64,000 nucleotides of DNA from RPQJ01 sp963748985. Its GTDB lineage: Bacteria; Pseudomonadota; Gammaproteobacteria; Steroidobacterales; Steroidobacteraceae. The notes under the pieces are model-generated. The model worked only from the letters and a program-made list of their open reading frames with translations. It did no database searches and was not told where the DNA came from. Positions within the stretch are counted from its first letter, which is position 1; the number at the start of each line of letters is the position of its first letter. The position numbers and the translations under genes were made by a program. Location: contig CAVVKQ010000011.1 of assembly GCA_963748985.1 (NCBI GenBank), forward strand, positions 173,660-237,659, read 5' to 3'. Shown piece after piece: positions 1 through 7,965 of the stretch.

Positions 1-84
1 CCTTGGCGCGACTGGCGAAAATGTAACGCGTCCCGCCAACGGGGCCAAGGTGCCCTACGGGAGCGGATGCGCTGGCACGAGGAG

Positions 85-564
85 TTAGGGCGCGTTCTCG
101 GCGAGGCCAAGCCTGCCCGCGGCCGATTGCTTGCCACCGACCGCAGGCTCAAGGCGACCAGCGACTCCGAGCCCAAACGGTGGCATGTTTCCATAGAACG
201 ATTCATACGTGCCAGGGGCAGCGGCGTAAGTTTCGTGCCAGATGCCAACGGAGCCGTTGTCGCCAACAGCCCTGTTGAATGCACGCCAAGCGGGAAGGTG
301 CTGAGCGTTCTTGTTCTTCGCGTAGTCGAGGAGCTGATCCATCGAGCGCCAGTACTGAACCATGATGGACGTTCGGGAGGTCCACATTTCGGCATGCAGC
401 AGCCCAAGGTGCGGCTGTCCCCTGAGCTCACCGATCATGCGTGTCATTGCGGTGACGACGGGAAGCCACTTGTCGACGCGAAGTGGCCGATTGACTCGCA
501 TACCAATGAGGAACACCACGAACTCGCCATCGAGGGAAGCAGTGAGACGTTGGTTGCGATACAT
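85..564 (-). CDS. DUF4188 domain-containing protein
   Basis: A 159-residue soluble protein. It carries the features I associate with DUF4188: an early FVVFLIGMRVN segment, a KWLPVVTAMTRM stretch, a central VQYWRS motif, HLPAWRAFNRAVG, and a C-terminal GIWHETY followed by YGNMPPFGLG. These proteins resemble heme-dependent or antibiotic-monooxygenase-like ferredoxin-fold proteins, but no reaction is established that I can name. The ATG at 564 gives the expected N-terminus. No signal peptide or membrane segment is visible. The next gene upstream on the same strand (VOC family) ends at 644, 79 bases away, so they could be co-transcribed. The family call is firm; the function is unknown. Confidence 0.8.
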   Translation of the reverse strand: MYRNQRLTASLDGEFVVFLIGMRVNRPLRVDKWLPVVTAMTRMIGELRGQPHLGLLHAEMWTSRTSIMVQYWRSMDQLLDYAKNKNAQHLPAWRAFNRAVGDNGSVGIWHETYAAAPGTYESFYGNMPPFGLGVAGRLEPAVGGKQSAAGRLGLAENAP

Positions 565-643
565 CGATCATGCACCCGAACGATTGATCCCATGCCGCGG
601 AAGGTCAGGTCCATCGCGCCTGCAGCTCATGGATAGTCGCCAC

Positions 644-1129
644 TCAGCCGCGAAGCGCCGCCTCAATTGCACTGACGTCGATTTTTGTCATTTGCATCAT
701 CGCATCGAACGCTCGCTTGGCGGCAGCCGGGTCGGGGTCGGCAATGGCTCGAGTCAGTACTATGGGTGTTATCTGCCACGATAGCCCCCACCGGTCCTTG
801 CACCAGCCGCAAGCGCTTTCCTGACCACCATTTCCAACGATCGCGTTCCAGTAACGATCCGTTTCGGCTTGATCAGTGGTTGCCACCTGGAATGAAAACG
901 CCTCGCTGTGCGTGAATGCAGGGCCACCGTTGAGTCCGAGACATGGGATACCCATGACAGTGAAGTCCACGGTCAACACGTCTCCCTTCTTCCCCGAAGG
1001 AAAGTCTCCCGGCGCTCGGTACACGGCGCCGACGAACGAATCTGGAAATGTGTCGGCGTAGAATCGTGCCGCTTCTTCAGCACCGCCGTTGTACCAGAGG
1101 CAAATCGTGTTCTTTGCTGGTGTTGCCAT
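644..1129 (-). CDS. VOC family protein (PhnB / 3-dmu-9_3-mt type)
   Basis: A 161-residue protein of the vicinal oxygen chelate superfamily, PhnB-like subgroup. It shows the usual opening (N-x-I-C-L-W-Y-N-G-x-A-E-E-A-x-x-F-Y), a central FTVMGIPCLGLNGGPAF strand region, and the closing CGWCKDRWGLSWQITP block typical of this subgroup. Members are small metal-binding fold proteins whose substrates are mostly unknown. The frame stays open upstream to 1333, but I chose the ATG at 1129: it is preceded by GGAGAG at good ribosome-binding distance, and the residues before it do not resemble the family. A remnant of an antitoxin gene lies upstream. Confidence 0.85.
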   Translation of the reverse strand: MATPAKNTICLWYNGGAEEAARFYADTFPDSFVGAVYRAPGDFPSGKKGDVLTVDFTVMGIPCLGLNGGPAFTHSEAFSFQVATTDQAETDRYWNAIVGNGGQESACGWCKDRWGLSWQITPIVLTRAIADPDPAAAKRAFDAMMQMTKIDVSAIEAALRG

Positions 1130-1233
1130 GTCAGCTCTCCATTGGAACGGAAATTCCCGCGTCCTCAAACCGGCTCTACGGTACTCAGCTTTGGCGGCGA
1201 GCGACTGAACGGAGCGCGCCGTCCTCGGCGCCA

Positions 1234-1374
1234 CTAACAGGTCACCGTCATCAACAGGTCGTTGTCCGGCATGATCGTGATCCGAGTCTCTCCCTTCGCT
1301 TCGGCCTGCAGCCGGGCAATGTGGGGGACGCACCTGGCGCGTTTGGCCTTCGAGAAATCGTACTGCTTGCGCAT
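1234..1374 (-). pseudogene. truncated BrnA/CopG-type antitoxin remnant
   Basis: A 46-codon frame from ATG 1374 to TAG 1234. It begins MRKQYDFSKAKRAR and reaches KGETRITIMPDNDLL, which matches the first half of small BrnA-like ribbon-helix-helix antitoxins (MRKEYDFSKAKR ... TRITIMLDDDVL). The usual second helix, about 30 further residues, is missing: after DNDLL the frame reads MTVTC and stops. No toxin gene is visible beside it; the next feature upstream is tRNA-Gln. I read it as the decayed 5' half of an antitoxin gene. It could instead be a short functional peptide. Confidence 0.45.
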
Positions 1375-1496
1375 GGAAACCGCACGAGGCGGGTCATTTC
1401 ATTTTCTGGCACGAAACCGCAACGTCACAAATCGCAGCCGCGATGTGCTCGAACCCGGGACTCCCAGGTTCGCCCTCCAGTCCCCGCGCATCCGAA

Positions 1497-1524
1497 AATG
1501 AAAAGGCCCGCCGATTGGCGGGCC
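1497..1524 (-). terminator. intrinsic terminator downstream of tRNA-Gln
   Basis: On the minus strand GGCCCGCC and GGCGGGCC form an 8-bp perfect stem around a 4-nt loop (1505-1524), followed by TTTTCATTTT. It lies 11 bases beyond the tRNA 3' end, as expected for a Rho-independent terminator of the tRNA and possibly of the rplM-rpsI transcript. Confidence 0.85.
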
Positions 1525-1534
1525 CATTCATTTT

Positions 1535-1608
1535 TGGCTGGGGGACTAGGATTCGAACCTAGGTTGACGGAGTCAGAGTCCGTAGTCCTACCGCTAGACG
1601 ATCCCCCA
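1535..1608 (-). tRNA. tRNA-Gln (anticodon CUG)
   Basis: A full cloverleaf folds on the minus strand. The acceptor stem is TGGGGGA/TCCCCCA. The D-arm is GTC/GAC, and the anticodon stem ACGGA/TCCGT encloses the loop CTCTGAC, giving anticodon CTG. The T-arm is CTAGG/CCTAG with loop TTCGAAT. The discriminator is G and the CCA is encoded. It reads CAG codons. It lies just downstream of rpsI on the same strand and has its own terminator. Confidence 0.95.
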
Positions 1609-1671
1609 AAGGAACCGTTGCGGGGATACCTGCGAGCAGCGCCCTGACCGCCGCTCGCACCCGCGCGCTGG

Positions 1672-2064
1672 TTAGCGCTTGGAGAACTGGGTTCCGCGAC
1701 GTGCCTTGCGGAAGCCGACCTTCTTGCGTTCGACTTCACGCGCATCGCGCGTCACGAAGCCGGCAACGCGCAGCGGCCTGCGGAACGCTTCGTCGTATTC
1801 CATCAGCGCGCGCGTGATGCCGTGACGGATCGCGCCAGCCTGGCCGGTCATGCCGCCGCCAGCCACGTTCGCAACGACGTCGAAGCGATCGGCCATCTGC
1901 ACGGTCTCGAGCGGCTGGCGCACGATCATGCGCGACGTCGTGCGACCGAAGAATTCTTCGATCGTGCGGCCGTTGATGTTGATCTTGCCGGTGCCCGGGC
2001 GCAGGTGTACGCGCGCCGTGGAGGACTTGCGGCGGCCGGTGCCGTAGTTGGTGTTTGCAGGCAT
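1672..2064 (-). CDS. rpsI: 30S ribosomal protein S9
   Basis: 130 residues. It starts MPANTNYGTGRRKSSTARV, the conserved S9 N-terminus, and ends in the basic tail RKARRGTQFSKR, whose C-terminal arginine reaches towards the P-site tRNA in known ribosomes. It contains the RPLxTVQMADRFDV and GGGMTGQAGAIRHGI blocks. It lies 13 bases downstream of rplM, the universal rplM-rpsI pair, and the two are certainly co-transcribed. Confidence 0.98.
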   Translation of the reverse strand: MPANTNYGTGRRKSSTARVHLRPGTGKININGRTIEEFFGRTTSRMIVRQPLETVQMADRFDVVANVAGGGMTGQAGAIRHGITRALMEYDEAFRRPLRVAGFVTRDAREVERKKVGFRKARRGTQFSKR

Positions 2065-2077
2065 GTGCTGTCAGGCC

Positions 2078-2506
2078 TCAGATATCGAGCGGCTTCGGCT
2101 GCTGCGCGGCGTGGGCATGCTTGTCGCCCGTCACCACGTGCAGCTTCTTGAACATGGCGCGGCCCAGCGGATTCTTGGGCAGCATGCCCTTGACCGCGAG
2201 TTCGATCACGCGCTCGGGACGCTGTTCGAGCATCTTGTCGAGCGTGCGGCTCTTGATGCCGCCGATCGCGCCGGTGTGCCAGTAGTACACCTTGTCCGTG
2301 AGCTTGTTACCGGTCACGGCGATCTTCTCGGCATTGATCACGATGATGTGATCGCCGGTATCGACGTGCGGCGTGTACTGCGGCTTGTGCTTGCCGCGGA
2401 GGCGGAAGGCGAGCTGAGTGGCGAGGCGGCCGAGCGTTTTACCGCTCGCATCCACCACAAACCAGTCACGCCGCACCTTCTCGGGGTGTGCGAAAACGGT
2501 GGTCAT
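2078..2506 (-). CDS. rplM: 50S ribosomal protein L13
   Basis: 142 residues, the usual L13 length. Conserved blocks include the DASGKTLGRLATQLAFRLRGK start, the HVDTGDHIIVINAEKI loop, the KVYYWHTGAIGGIKS segment and GMLPKNPLGR near the end. It is an early-assembling protein of the large subunit. It is the first gene of the rplM-rpsI operon and is divergent from coq7, with 183 bases between the two starts. Confidence 0.98.
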   Translation of the reverse strand: MTTVFAHPEKVRRDWFVVDASGKTLGRLATQLAFRLRGKHKPQYTPHVDTGDHIIVINAEKIAVTGNKLTDKVYYWHTGAIGGIKSRTLDKMLEQRPERVIELAVKGMLPKNPLGRAMFKKLHVVTGDKHAHAAQQPKPLDI

Positions 2507-2675
2507 CGGAAAGGCTCCAGGCCCTGTCTGCCATGCAGAGAGCCGCGAATTCTATCTCAGCGGTTCGACCAATGCAAAGCACTGGTTGCATGGGACTCGA
2601 CCGTTCCGTCTCGCCCCACCGGGGGCGTGAGCGTGGAACCTAATTCCGGCCTAATTCCGGCCTTGTTCCGGCGAC

Positions 2676-2681
2676 TATACT
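2676..2681 (+). promoter_or_regulatory. candidate -10 box for coq7 (possible leaderless mRNA)
   Basis: TATACT sits only 8 bases before the coq7 ATG at 2690, so transcription would begin at or next to the start codon. No Shine-Dalgarno is visible. A direct repeat of CCTAATTCCGG occurs just upstream (about 2639-2660). There is no convincing -35 box. Confidence 0.35.
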
Positions 2682-2689
2682 GGGCACCC

Positions 2690-3349
2690 ATGAGCCCCCG
2701 GAACCCCGCCCCCGCCCGCCGCCTCAACCTGGCGGACCGCCTGATCCGGGAAATCGACCGTGGGCTGCGTACCGTGGCCGCCGCCAATGTTTCGGCGCGC
2801 CCGTTCCCCGGCCAGGGAGTCGAGGAGACCGTCCTGGACCAAGCCGGCCGGAAGCATGCCGCCGCGCTGATGCGGGTGAATCATGCGGGGGAAATCGCGG
2901 CCCAGGCCCTGTATCACGGACAGGCCGTGACAGCCCGCAACCCGGTCGTCCGGGCACAGATGCTGGCGGCCGCGCGCGACGAAACCGACCATCTGGCCTG
3001 GTGCGAGCAACGCGTGAGGGAACTCGGCAGCCGGACGAGCCTGCTCGCTCCCGTCTGGTACGCGGGATCCTTTGCGATTGGCGTCCTGGCGGGTATCAGC
3101 GGAGACCGGACCAGCCTCGGTTTCGTCGAGGAAACCGAGAAGCAGGTGGTCGAGCACCTCGATTCGCACCTGCACGAACTGCCCCCCGGAGACGAGCGTT
3201 CCAGGCGAATCGTTGCGCAAATGAAGGCCGACGAGGATCGCCACGCAGACGAGGCCCGGAGCCAAGGCGCGATGGGTCTTCCCCGCCCGGTGCGTGCGCT
3301 TATGCGCCGTACAGCCCGACTGATGACACGGACCGCATACCGCCTGTGA
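2690..3349 (+). CDS. coq7: 2-polyprenyl-3-methyl-6-methoxy-1,4-benzoquinone monooxygenase (diiron)
   Basis: 219 residues of the Coq7/CLK-1 diiron hydroxylase family, which hydroxylates the demethoxy-ubiquinone ring late in ubiquinone biosynthesis at the inner membrane. The metal ligands can be placed: E68 in RVNHAGEIAA, E98-x-x-H101 in ARDETDH, E150 with H156 in ETEKQVVEH, and E182-x-x-H185 in ADEDRHADE. A moderately hydrophobic stretch at 118-136 may help membrane association. I chose the ATG at 2690, although the frame is open upstream, because the upstream residues are antisense to rplM. Xanthomonads and pseudomonads also use this enzyme in place of UbiF. Confidence 0.93.
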   Translation: MSPRNPAPARRLNLADRLIREIDRGLRTVAAANVSARPFPGQGVEETVLDQAGRKHAAALMRVNHAGEIAAQALYHGQAVTARNPVVRAQMLAAARDETDHLAWCEQRVRELGSRTSLLAPVWYAGSFAIGVLAGISGDRTSLGFVEETEKQVVEHLDSHLHELPPGDERSRRIVAQMKADEDRHADEARSQGAMGLPRPVRALMRRTARLMTRTAYRL

Positions 3350-3434
3350 GATCAGAAACTTGCGGCGTGGCGCGCCTTTATATTAAAAGCTTCGCAGCCT
3401 TTTGACATAAACGGGCGCTACACAGGAAGGGAGC

Positions 3435-4196
3435 ATGGAAACCGGCGGCAGACCCCTGAGTGACATTCCAGCGATCAATCGCTTCCTGAGCTATTGCCGC
3501 ATCCGGGCAGTACCGTCCAAAACGGTGCTCATCCACGCGGGTGACGTGCCCGACGTCCTCTACTACGTCGTCAAGGGCTCGGTGGAAGTCCTGATCGAGG
3601 ACGAAGAAGGCAACGAGATGGTGCTGGCCTACCTGAACAAGGGCCAGTTCTTCGGTGAAATGGGCCTTTTCAACGAGCAACCTGCCCGCAGCGCCTGGGT
3701 GCGTACGCGTTCGCAGTGCGAACTCGCCGAGATGACCTACCCGCGCTTCCGGCAGATTGCGGCCGAGAGCCCTACCCTGCTGTTCGAGCTGGCCACGCAG
3801 CTGGCAAGCCGCCTCGATCGCACCAACCGCAAGCTGGGCGACCTCGCTTTCGTCGACGTCACGGGCCGGGTCGCGCACGCGATCATGGACTTGTGCAACG
3901 AGCCGGACGCGATGACGCACCCGGAAGGCACGCAGATCAAGGTCAGCCGGCAGGAGCTTTCGCGCCTGGTCGGCTGCTCGCGCGAAATGGCGGGCCGCGT
4001 ACTGAAAGTGCTCGAGGAGCAGGGCCTGCTTACCGCGCGCGGCAAGACGATGGTTGTGTACGGCGTGCGCCCCCGCCTGAAGGGCAAAGCAGCGGCAATG
4101 TCGCTCGCAGCTGGTAGCCCGGCCGGTCTGGCACTGCGCGCCAACAAGGCGACGACGGCACCGGACGACGATGAAGACGAGGACGAAGAAGATTGA
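3435..4196 (+). CDS. crp: cAMP receptor protein / Vfr-like global regulator
   Basis: 253 residues. The first ~215 align closely with E. coli CRP and Pseudomonas Vfr: a cAMP-binding beta-barrel with FGEMGLFNEQPARSAWVR (E75, R85, S86 contact cAMP phosphate and ribose), T130 of the C-helix, the hinge GDLAFVDVTGRVA, and a helix-turn-helix at about 171-190 (SRQELSRLVGCSREMAGRVL). The residue matching E. coli S128 is N. A strong AGGAAGGGAG lies just before the ATG. Unusually, the protein continues about 38 residues beyond the normal end with an Ala-rich linker and an acidic tail (DDDEDEDEED). It controls carbon and possibly virulence genes in relatives; its targets here are unknown. Confidence 0.92.
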   Translation: METGGRPLSDIPAINRFLSYCRIRAVPSKTVLIHAGDVPDVLYYVVKGSVEVLIEDEEGNEMVLAYLNKGQFFGEMGLFNEQPARSAWVRTRSQCELAEMTYPRFRQIAAESPTLLFELATQLASRLDRTNRKLGDLAFVDVTGRVAHAIMDLCNEPDAMTHPEGTQIKVSRQELSRLVGCSREMAGRVLKVLEEQGLLTARGKTMVVYGVRPRLKGKAAAMSLAAGSPAGLALRANKATTAPDDDEDEDEED

Positions 4197-4246
4197 ACTT
4201 TGTCTTGACCTCTCCCACTGACGAGGGAGAAGTCGGCCGCAAGGCA

Positions 4247-4300
4247 GGGTGAGAGCCTCTCACCCACAAGCACTCCCGCCGCGGCGGGAGTGTTTGTTTC
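4247..4300 (+). terminator. crp terminator region (two hairpins)
   Basis: A perfect palindrome GGGTGAGAGCCTCTCACCC lies at 4247-4265. It is followed by a 10-bp stem CACTCCCGCC/GGCGGGAGTG (4271-4292) and a T-rich tail TTTGTTTC. The second hairpin is a good intrinsic terminator for crp. The first resembles dispersed GGGTGAGAG-type repeats seen after genes in many gammaproteobacteria. Confidence 0.75.
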
Positions 4301-4330
4301 CGGGTCCGGTAACGCGCGGAACGCGCCCCC

Positions 4331-4375
4331 TTCCGACTAACCCCTAACCCCTAACCCCTATCCCCTAGCCCCTTC
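4331..4375. repeat. CCCCTAA heptamer repeat T1 (half element), overlapping the rpe stop
   Basis: TTCCGACTA (4331-4339) runs into five heptamers, CTAACCC x3, CTATCCC and CTAGCCC (4337-4371), then CTTCC. On the minus strand this gives five GGGG runs. The repeat overlaps the 3' end of rpe and supplies its last two codons and stop (AGG GGC TAG). Full hairpin versions are at 38615-38747 and 43113-43213. Confidence 0.85.
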
Positions 4376-5048
4376 CTGCGATGCGCTCCCGCATCTGCGC
4401 GATCGTCGCGGCGTAATCCTTTGCGTTGAAGATCGCCGAGCCGGCGACGAACGTGTCGGCACCTGCCGCTGCGACCGCACCGATGTTGTCGACCTTGATA
4501 CCGCCGTCCACTTCCAGCCGGATGTCACGCCCACTGCGGTCGATGATCTGTCGGACGGCGGCAATCTTGGGCAGCGTCGACGGAATGAACGACTGGCCGC
4601 CGAACCCCGGGTTCACCGACATCAGCAGCACCATGTCGACCTTGTCGAGCACGTAATCGAGGTAGTGCAGGGGCGTGGCGGGATTGAACACCAGCCCCGA
4701 TTTGCAGCCGTTCTCGCGAATCAATCCGAGCGTGCGGTCGATGTGCTCGCTCGCTTCAGGGTGGAAGGTAATGTAGCTGGCGCCCGCTTTCGCAAAGTCC
4801 GGAATGATGCGGTCGACCGGCTTCACCATCAGGTGCACGTCGATCGGCGCGGTTATGCCGTGCCTGCGCAGCGCCTCGCACACCAGCGGCCCGATCGTGA
4901 GGTTCGGTACGTAATGGTTGTCCATCACGTCGAAGTGGACGACGTCCGCGCCCGCCCCGAGCACATTGCGCACTTCCTCGCCGAGCCGCGCGAAATCGGC
5001 GGACAGGATCGACGGCGCGATCCACGGTGACTGTTGCCTCGTCGTCAT
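4365..5048 (-). CDS. rpe: ribulose-phosphate 3-epimerase
   Basis: 227 residues, a TIM-barrel enzyme interconverting ribulose-5-phosphate and xylulose-5-phosphate in the pentose phosphate pathway. The metal ligands are visible: H38 and D40 in VVHFDVMDNHYVPN, H72 in DVHLMV, and D181 in LEVDGGI. MSVNPGFGGQSFI is the phosphate-loop region. I took the ATG at 5048, preceded by GAGGATCG, instead of the GTG at 5060. The last two codons and the stop come from the G-rich heptamer repeat, giving the C-terminus GRG. djlA lies immediately upstream on the same strand; its TGA is 8 bases before this start. Confidence 0.95.
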   Translation of the reverse strand: MTTRQQSPWIAPSILSADFARLGEEVRNVLGAGADVVHFDVMDNHYVPNLTIGPLVCEALRRHGITAPIDVHLMVKPVDRIIPDFAKAGASYITFHPEASEHIDRTLGLIRENGCKSGLVFNPATPLHYLDYVLDKVDMVLLMSVNPGFGGQSFIPSTLPKIAAVRQIIDRSGRDIRLEVDGGIKVDNIGAVAAAGADTFVAGSAIFNAKDYAATIAQMRERIAGRG

Positions 5049-5056
5049 GTCGATCC

Positions 5057-5899
5057 TCACTTGATACCGCGGTGAGTCTTCACCAGTTCGTATGCTTCCA
5101 GGATCCGCTGCGTTCGCTCGTGCGCCGCCGCGATCATCGATTCAGGCAGGCCCTGGGCGACCAGCTTGTCCGGGTGATTCTGGCTCATGAGCCGGCGGAA
5201 TGCCTTGGTGACCTCGGCGTCCGTGGCACTCGTCGCGACGCCCAGCACTTCGCAGGCGTCGGCCAGCCGCGCACTGGTGCGGGCGCCGACGCCCGGACCC
5301 TGCGACGACCCACCGCCCGGCCGGTAACCGTACTCGCCTGCGTGCATGCGGAGCATTGCTTCGAGCGACGCAAATTCGAGTTGCGAAACGCCGAGCGAGC
5401 GACAGATGCGCTGGAAGACGGCGCGCGGACGGTCGCCGAGGCCATTGCCCTGGATCGAGGCCTCGAGCTGAATCTGGACGAACAGGCGGCACAGGTCGGG
5501 TTGATTGCCCGCGAGCCCGCGCAGGCGTTCGAGCGTCGCCTCCAGCGGAAAGTCAGCCTGCTTGCCGGCCGTAAAGCATTCGATGGCGCGCAGCCGATCG
5601 GCTTCGGCCAGCGAGAAGCGCCGCATGGCCCCACGCGCAGCGTCGATCTCCTCTTCGGTGACGAGGCCGTCGCTCTTGGCGACGTGGCCCATGACCTGGA
5701 ACGTCGCCTCGAAGAACGCGCGGCGCAGTTCGGCAGGACCTGCAGTGCCGTTGCCGGACGCAGACCCAGCCCGCCGGCGCTTGCCGGCGGCATCGAACTG
5801 GTGACCCAGCACGAACCCGACGATGGCACCCAGCAGCCCGCGGCCGATGACGTAGCCCAGGATCGCGCCGAGGATCTTGCCGTGCCAACCTTCGAGCAT
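5057..5899 (-). CDS. djlA: co-chaperone DjlA (membrane-anchored J-domain protein)
   Basis: 280 residues, close to the usual ~270. An N-terminal transmembrane segment (about 8-33, glycine-rich, ending LGHQFD as in E. coli DjlA) precedes a TerB-like domain (AFFEATFQVMGHVAKSDGLVT). A Gly/Ser linker follows, then a C-terminal J domain with LMSQNHPDKLVAQGLP containing the HPD motif that stimulates DnaK. The frame is open upstream to 6328, but that part is antisense to purC; the ATG at 5899 gives the family N-terminus. It probably forms a two-gene unit with rpe. Confidence 0.92.
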   Translation of the reverse strand: MLEGWHGKILGAILGYVIGRGLLGAIVGFVLGHQFDAAGKRRRAGSASGNGTAGPAELRRAFFEATFQVMGHVAKSDGLVTEEEIDAARGAMRRFSLAEADRLRAIECFTAGKQADFPLEATLERLRGLAGNQPDLCRLFVQIQLEASIQGNGLGDRPRAVFQRICRSLGVSQLEFASLEAMLRMHAGEYGYRPGGGSSQGPGVGARTSARLADACEVLGVATSATDAEVTKAFRRLMSQNHPDKLVAQGLPESMIAAAHERTQRILEAYELVKTHRGIK

Positions 5900-6010
5900 G
5901 TGCGCGGGGGCGTCCCCCTTCCCGGGAGTCGTTACAATGGGTGGTCGGCCAGGACTTTGCGTCCCTGCGGCCGGCGATCGCGGCATATTAACAGCACCGG
6001 CGGCTCCATC

Positions 6011-6967
6011 ATGTCCACGCCCACGCCTGACTCGAATCCCTCCGCAAGCTCCACAGCCGGCGGCTCCCCACCCATGCACGAGTCGAACCTGCACGGCCTC
6101 ACGCGCATCCACCAGGGCAAGGTGCGTGACATTTATGCGATTCCGGGCGACGACCGGCACATGCTGATCGTCACCACCGACCGCCTGAGCGCATTCGACG
6201 TCGTGCTGCCCGATCCGATTCCGGGCAAGGGACGCGTGCTCACGAGCATTTCCAATTTCTGGTTCGCGCGTACTGGCCACATCGTACCGAATCATCTCGC
6301 CACGCCCGCGCACGCCGACCTCGCGCAAGTGGTACCGGATGCGGGTGATCGCGCTCGCCTTGCCGACCGAGCAATCGTCGTCCGCAAGCTGAAGGCGTTG
6401 CCGGTCGAGGCCGTCGTGCGCGGTTACCTGATTGGTTCCGGCTGGAAGGACTACCAGCGCACCGGTGAGATCTGCGGCATCAAGCTGCCCGCCGGCCTGC
6501 GCATGGCCGACCCACTGCCCGAGCCGATCTTCACGCCGTCAACGAAGGCGCCGAAGGGACAGCACGACGAGAACGTGGGTTTCGACGAGATCGCCCGGTT
6601 GATCGGAGCGGAGCGCGCGGCCCAGGTGCGCGACACCGCGATCGCGCTCTACAAGTTCGCGGCGGCGCATGCGCTCACGCGCGGCATCATCATTGCCGAC
6701 ACCAAGTTCGAGTTCGGCATCGACGAAGAGAACGGCAGCCGTCTGACGCTCATCGACGAAGCACTTACGCCCGATTCATCGCGTTTCTGGCCGATGGACA
6801 CGTACGCGCCGGGCACGAGCCCGCCGTCGTTCGACAAGCAGTTCGTGCGCGACTACCTCGAGACGCTCGACTGGAACAAGACCGCGCCGGGCCCGCAGCT
6901 GCCCGCGCACGTGATTCAGCACACCAGCGAGAAGTACGCCGAAGCGCTGCGGCGGCTCACCGCGTAG
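6011..6967 (+). CDS. purC: phosphoribosylaminoimidazole-succinocarboxamide synthase (SAICAR synthase)
   Basis: 318 residues of the longer, yeast Ade1-like SAICAR synthase type, which joins CAIR and aspartate using ATP in purine synthesis. Recognisable blocks are GKVRDIYAI, TDRLSAFDVVLPDPIPGKG, EAVVRGYLIGSGWKDY, STKAPKGQHDENV, IADTKFEFG and IDEALTPDSSRFWP. Translation may begin at 6011 or at the later ATG at 6074 (MHESNLHG); the first 21 residues are low-complexity. It is divergent from djlA and convergent with the BtuF-like gene, from which a long palindrome separates it. Confidence 0.95.
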   Translation: MSTPTPDSNPSASSTAGGSPPMHESNLHGLTRIHQGKVRDIYAIPGDDRHMLIVTTDRLSAFDVVLPDPIPGKGRVLTSISNFWFARTGHIVPNHLATPAHADLAQVVPDAGDRARLADRAIVVRKLKALPVEAVVRGYLIGSGWKDYQRTGEICGIKLPAGLRMADPLPEPIFTPSTKAPKGQHDENVGFDEIARLIGAERAAQVRDTAIALYKFAAAHALTRGIIIADTKFEFGIDEENGSRLTLIDEALTPDSSRFWPMDTYAPGTSPPSFDKQFVRDYLETLDWNKTAPGPQLPAHVIQHTSEKYAEALRRLTA

Positions 6968-6998
6968 CGCGTGGCTCGCGCCGCAGCGCGAGCCAATG

Positions 6999-7134
6999 GG
7001 CATTCGATAGGGCGACCAGACCGGAGACCTTTCGGCGGGCCGTCCGCGACATGGACGTCGCGGCCGGAGCCCCCATGGATGGGTTAACGGCGTCCCGCCG
7101 AAAGGTTTCCGGTCTGGTTGACGCGTCGAATGCC
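6999..7134. repeat. palindromic element B1 (41-bp arms)
   Basis: Arms at 6999-7039 and 7094-7134 are complementary apart from a 7-base internal patch and one further position. They start GGCATTCGA and carry ACCAGACCGG and CCTTTCGGCGGG. The 54-base interior (7040-7093) has its own CCGCGAC/GTCGCGG stem and contains CATGGACG, GCCCCCATGGATGGGTT and GGCGT. The same interior, with unrelated arms, recurs at 40311-40415 (B2). It lies between the convergent 3' ends of purC and the BtuF-like gene. A smaller hairpin GGCTCGCG/CGCGAGCC (6973-6994) precedes it. Confidence 0.85.
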
Positions 7135-7140
7135 ACGCAT

Positions 7141-7965
7141 TCAACCTCGGCTGGCGACCCACGCCGCAATCACGCGCTGCAGTTCGCGCACGCCGTCGGT
7201 CAGCGCGGCTGGGCCCGGTTGCAGGATGATCGACGACTTCACCTCGTGCAGTTCGCCATCACGAACGGCCGGCACGTCGTGCCAGCCTGGTCGCGCCGCG
7301 ACGTTGCGTGCCGAGAACTTCTTGCCGCACCACGACCCGAACATGATGTCCGGCGCGCGCCGAACGACTTCAAGCGGGTCGGCGACGATGCGGTCCTTGC
7401 CGAGGCCGCAGGCCGCGAGTTCCGGAAAGATGTCGTCACCGCCCGCAACGCCGACGAGCTCCGAGACCCAGCGGATGCCCGAGATCTGCGGCTCGTCCCA
7501 TTCCTCGAAGTACACGCGCGGCCGACGTGGAAACGCGGACGCCGCGGCGCGCAGCGCATCCAACCCGTCCTCCAGCTCGGCGGCGAGCGCGTCTGCCCTG
7601 GCTTCGCAACCGACCATGCCGCCCAGCATGCGGATCACGCGCAGGATCTCGTCGACGCTGCGCTGATTGAACACGTGCACCTCGACGCCGTGCCGGATGA
7701 GTTGCGAGGCGATGTCGGCCTGCAGGTCCGAAAACCCGAGCACGAGGTCGGGCTCGAGCGCCAGGATCTTGTCGATCTTCGCGCTGATGAACGCGGAGAC
7801 CTTCGGCTTTTCCCTGCGGGCCCGCGGCGGGCGCACCGTGAAGCCGGAGATCCCGACGATGCGGTCTTCCTCGCCCAGGAGGTACAGCGCTTCGGTCGTC
7901 TCCTCGGTCAGGCAGACGATACGGGCCGGGTAACGTGTTTCGCTGCGCCGGATCGTCGTGGTCAA
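7141..7965 (-). CDS. cobalamin-binding / BtuF-like periplasmic-binding-fold protein
   Basis: About 274 residues of the Fe3+/cobalamin binding-protein fold. Segments RIVCLTEETTEALYLLGEEDRIVGISGF, KIDKILALEPDLVLGFSDLQ and VFNQRSVDEIL are typical, followed by FEEWDEPQISGIRWVSELV and RRAPDIMFGSW. I took the TTG at 7965, preceded by GAGG; an ATG at 8061 in the same frame is an alternative. No convincing signal peptide is seen with either start, so export is unproven. No BtuCD partners are nearby. A ligand of cobalamin or another metal chelate is inferred from family only. Confidence 0.75.
   Translation of the reverse strand: MTTTIRRSETRYPARIVCLTEETTEALYLLGEEDRIVGISGFTVRPPRARREKPKVSAFISAKIDKILALEPDLVLGFSDLQADIASQLIRHGVEVHVFNQRSVDEILRVIRMLGGMVGCEARADALAAELEDGLDALRAAASAFPRRPRVYFEEWDEPQISGIRWVSELVGVAGGDDIFPELAACGLGKDRIVADPLEVVRRAPDIMFGSWCGKKFSARNVAARPGWHDVPAVRDGELHEVKSSIILQPGPAALTDGVRELQRVIAAWVASRG

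Noticed and set aside
2048..2689. Upstream extension of the coq7 frame
   Set aside because: It runs antisense to rplM and does not resemble Coq7; the ATG at 2690 gives the family start.
3402..3407. TTGACA as the -35 box of crp
   Set aside because: It is only 28 bases before the ATG, with no -10 box at proper spacing.
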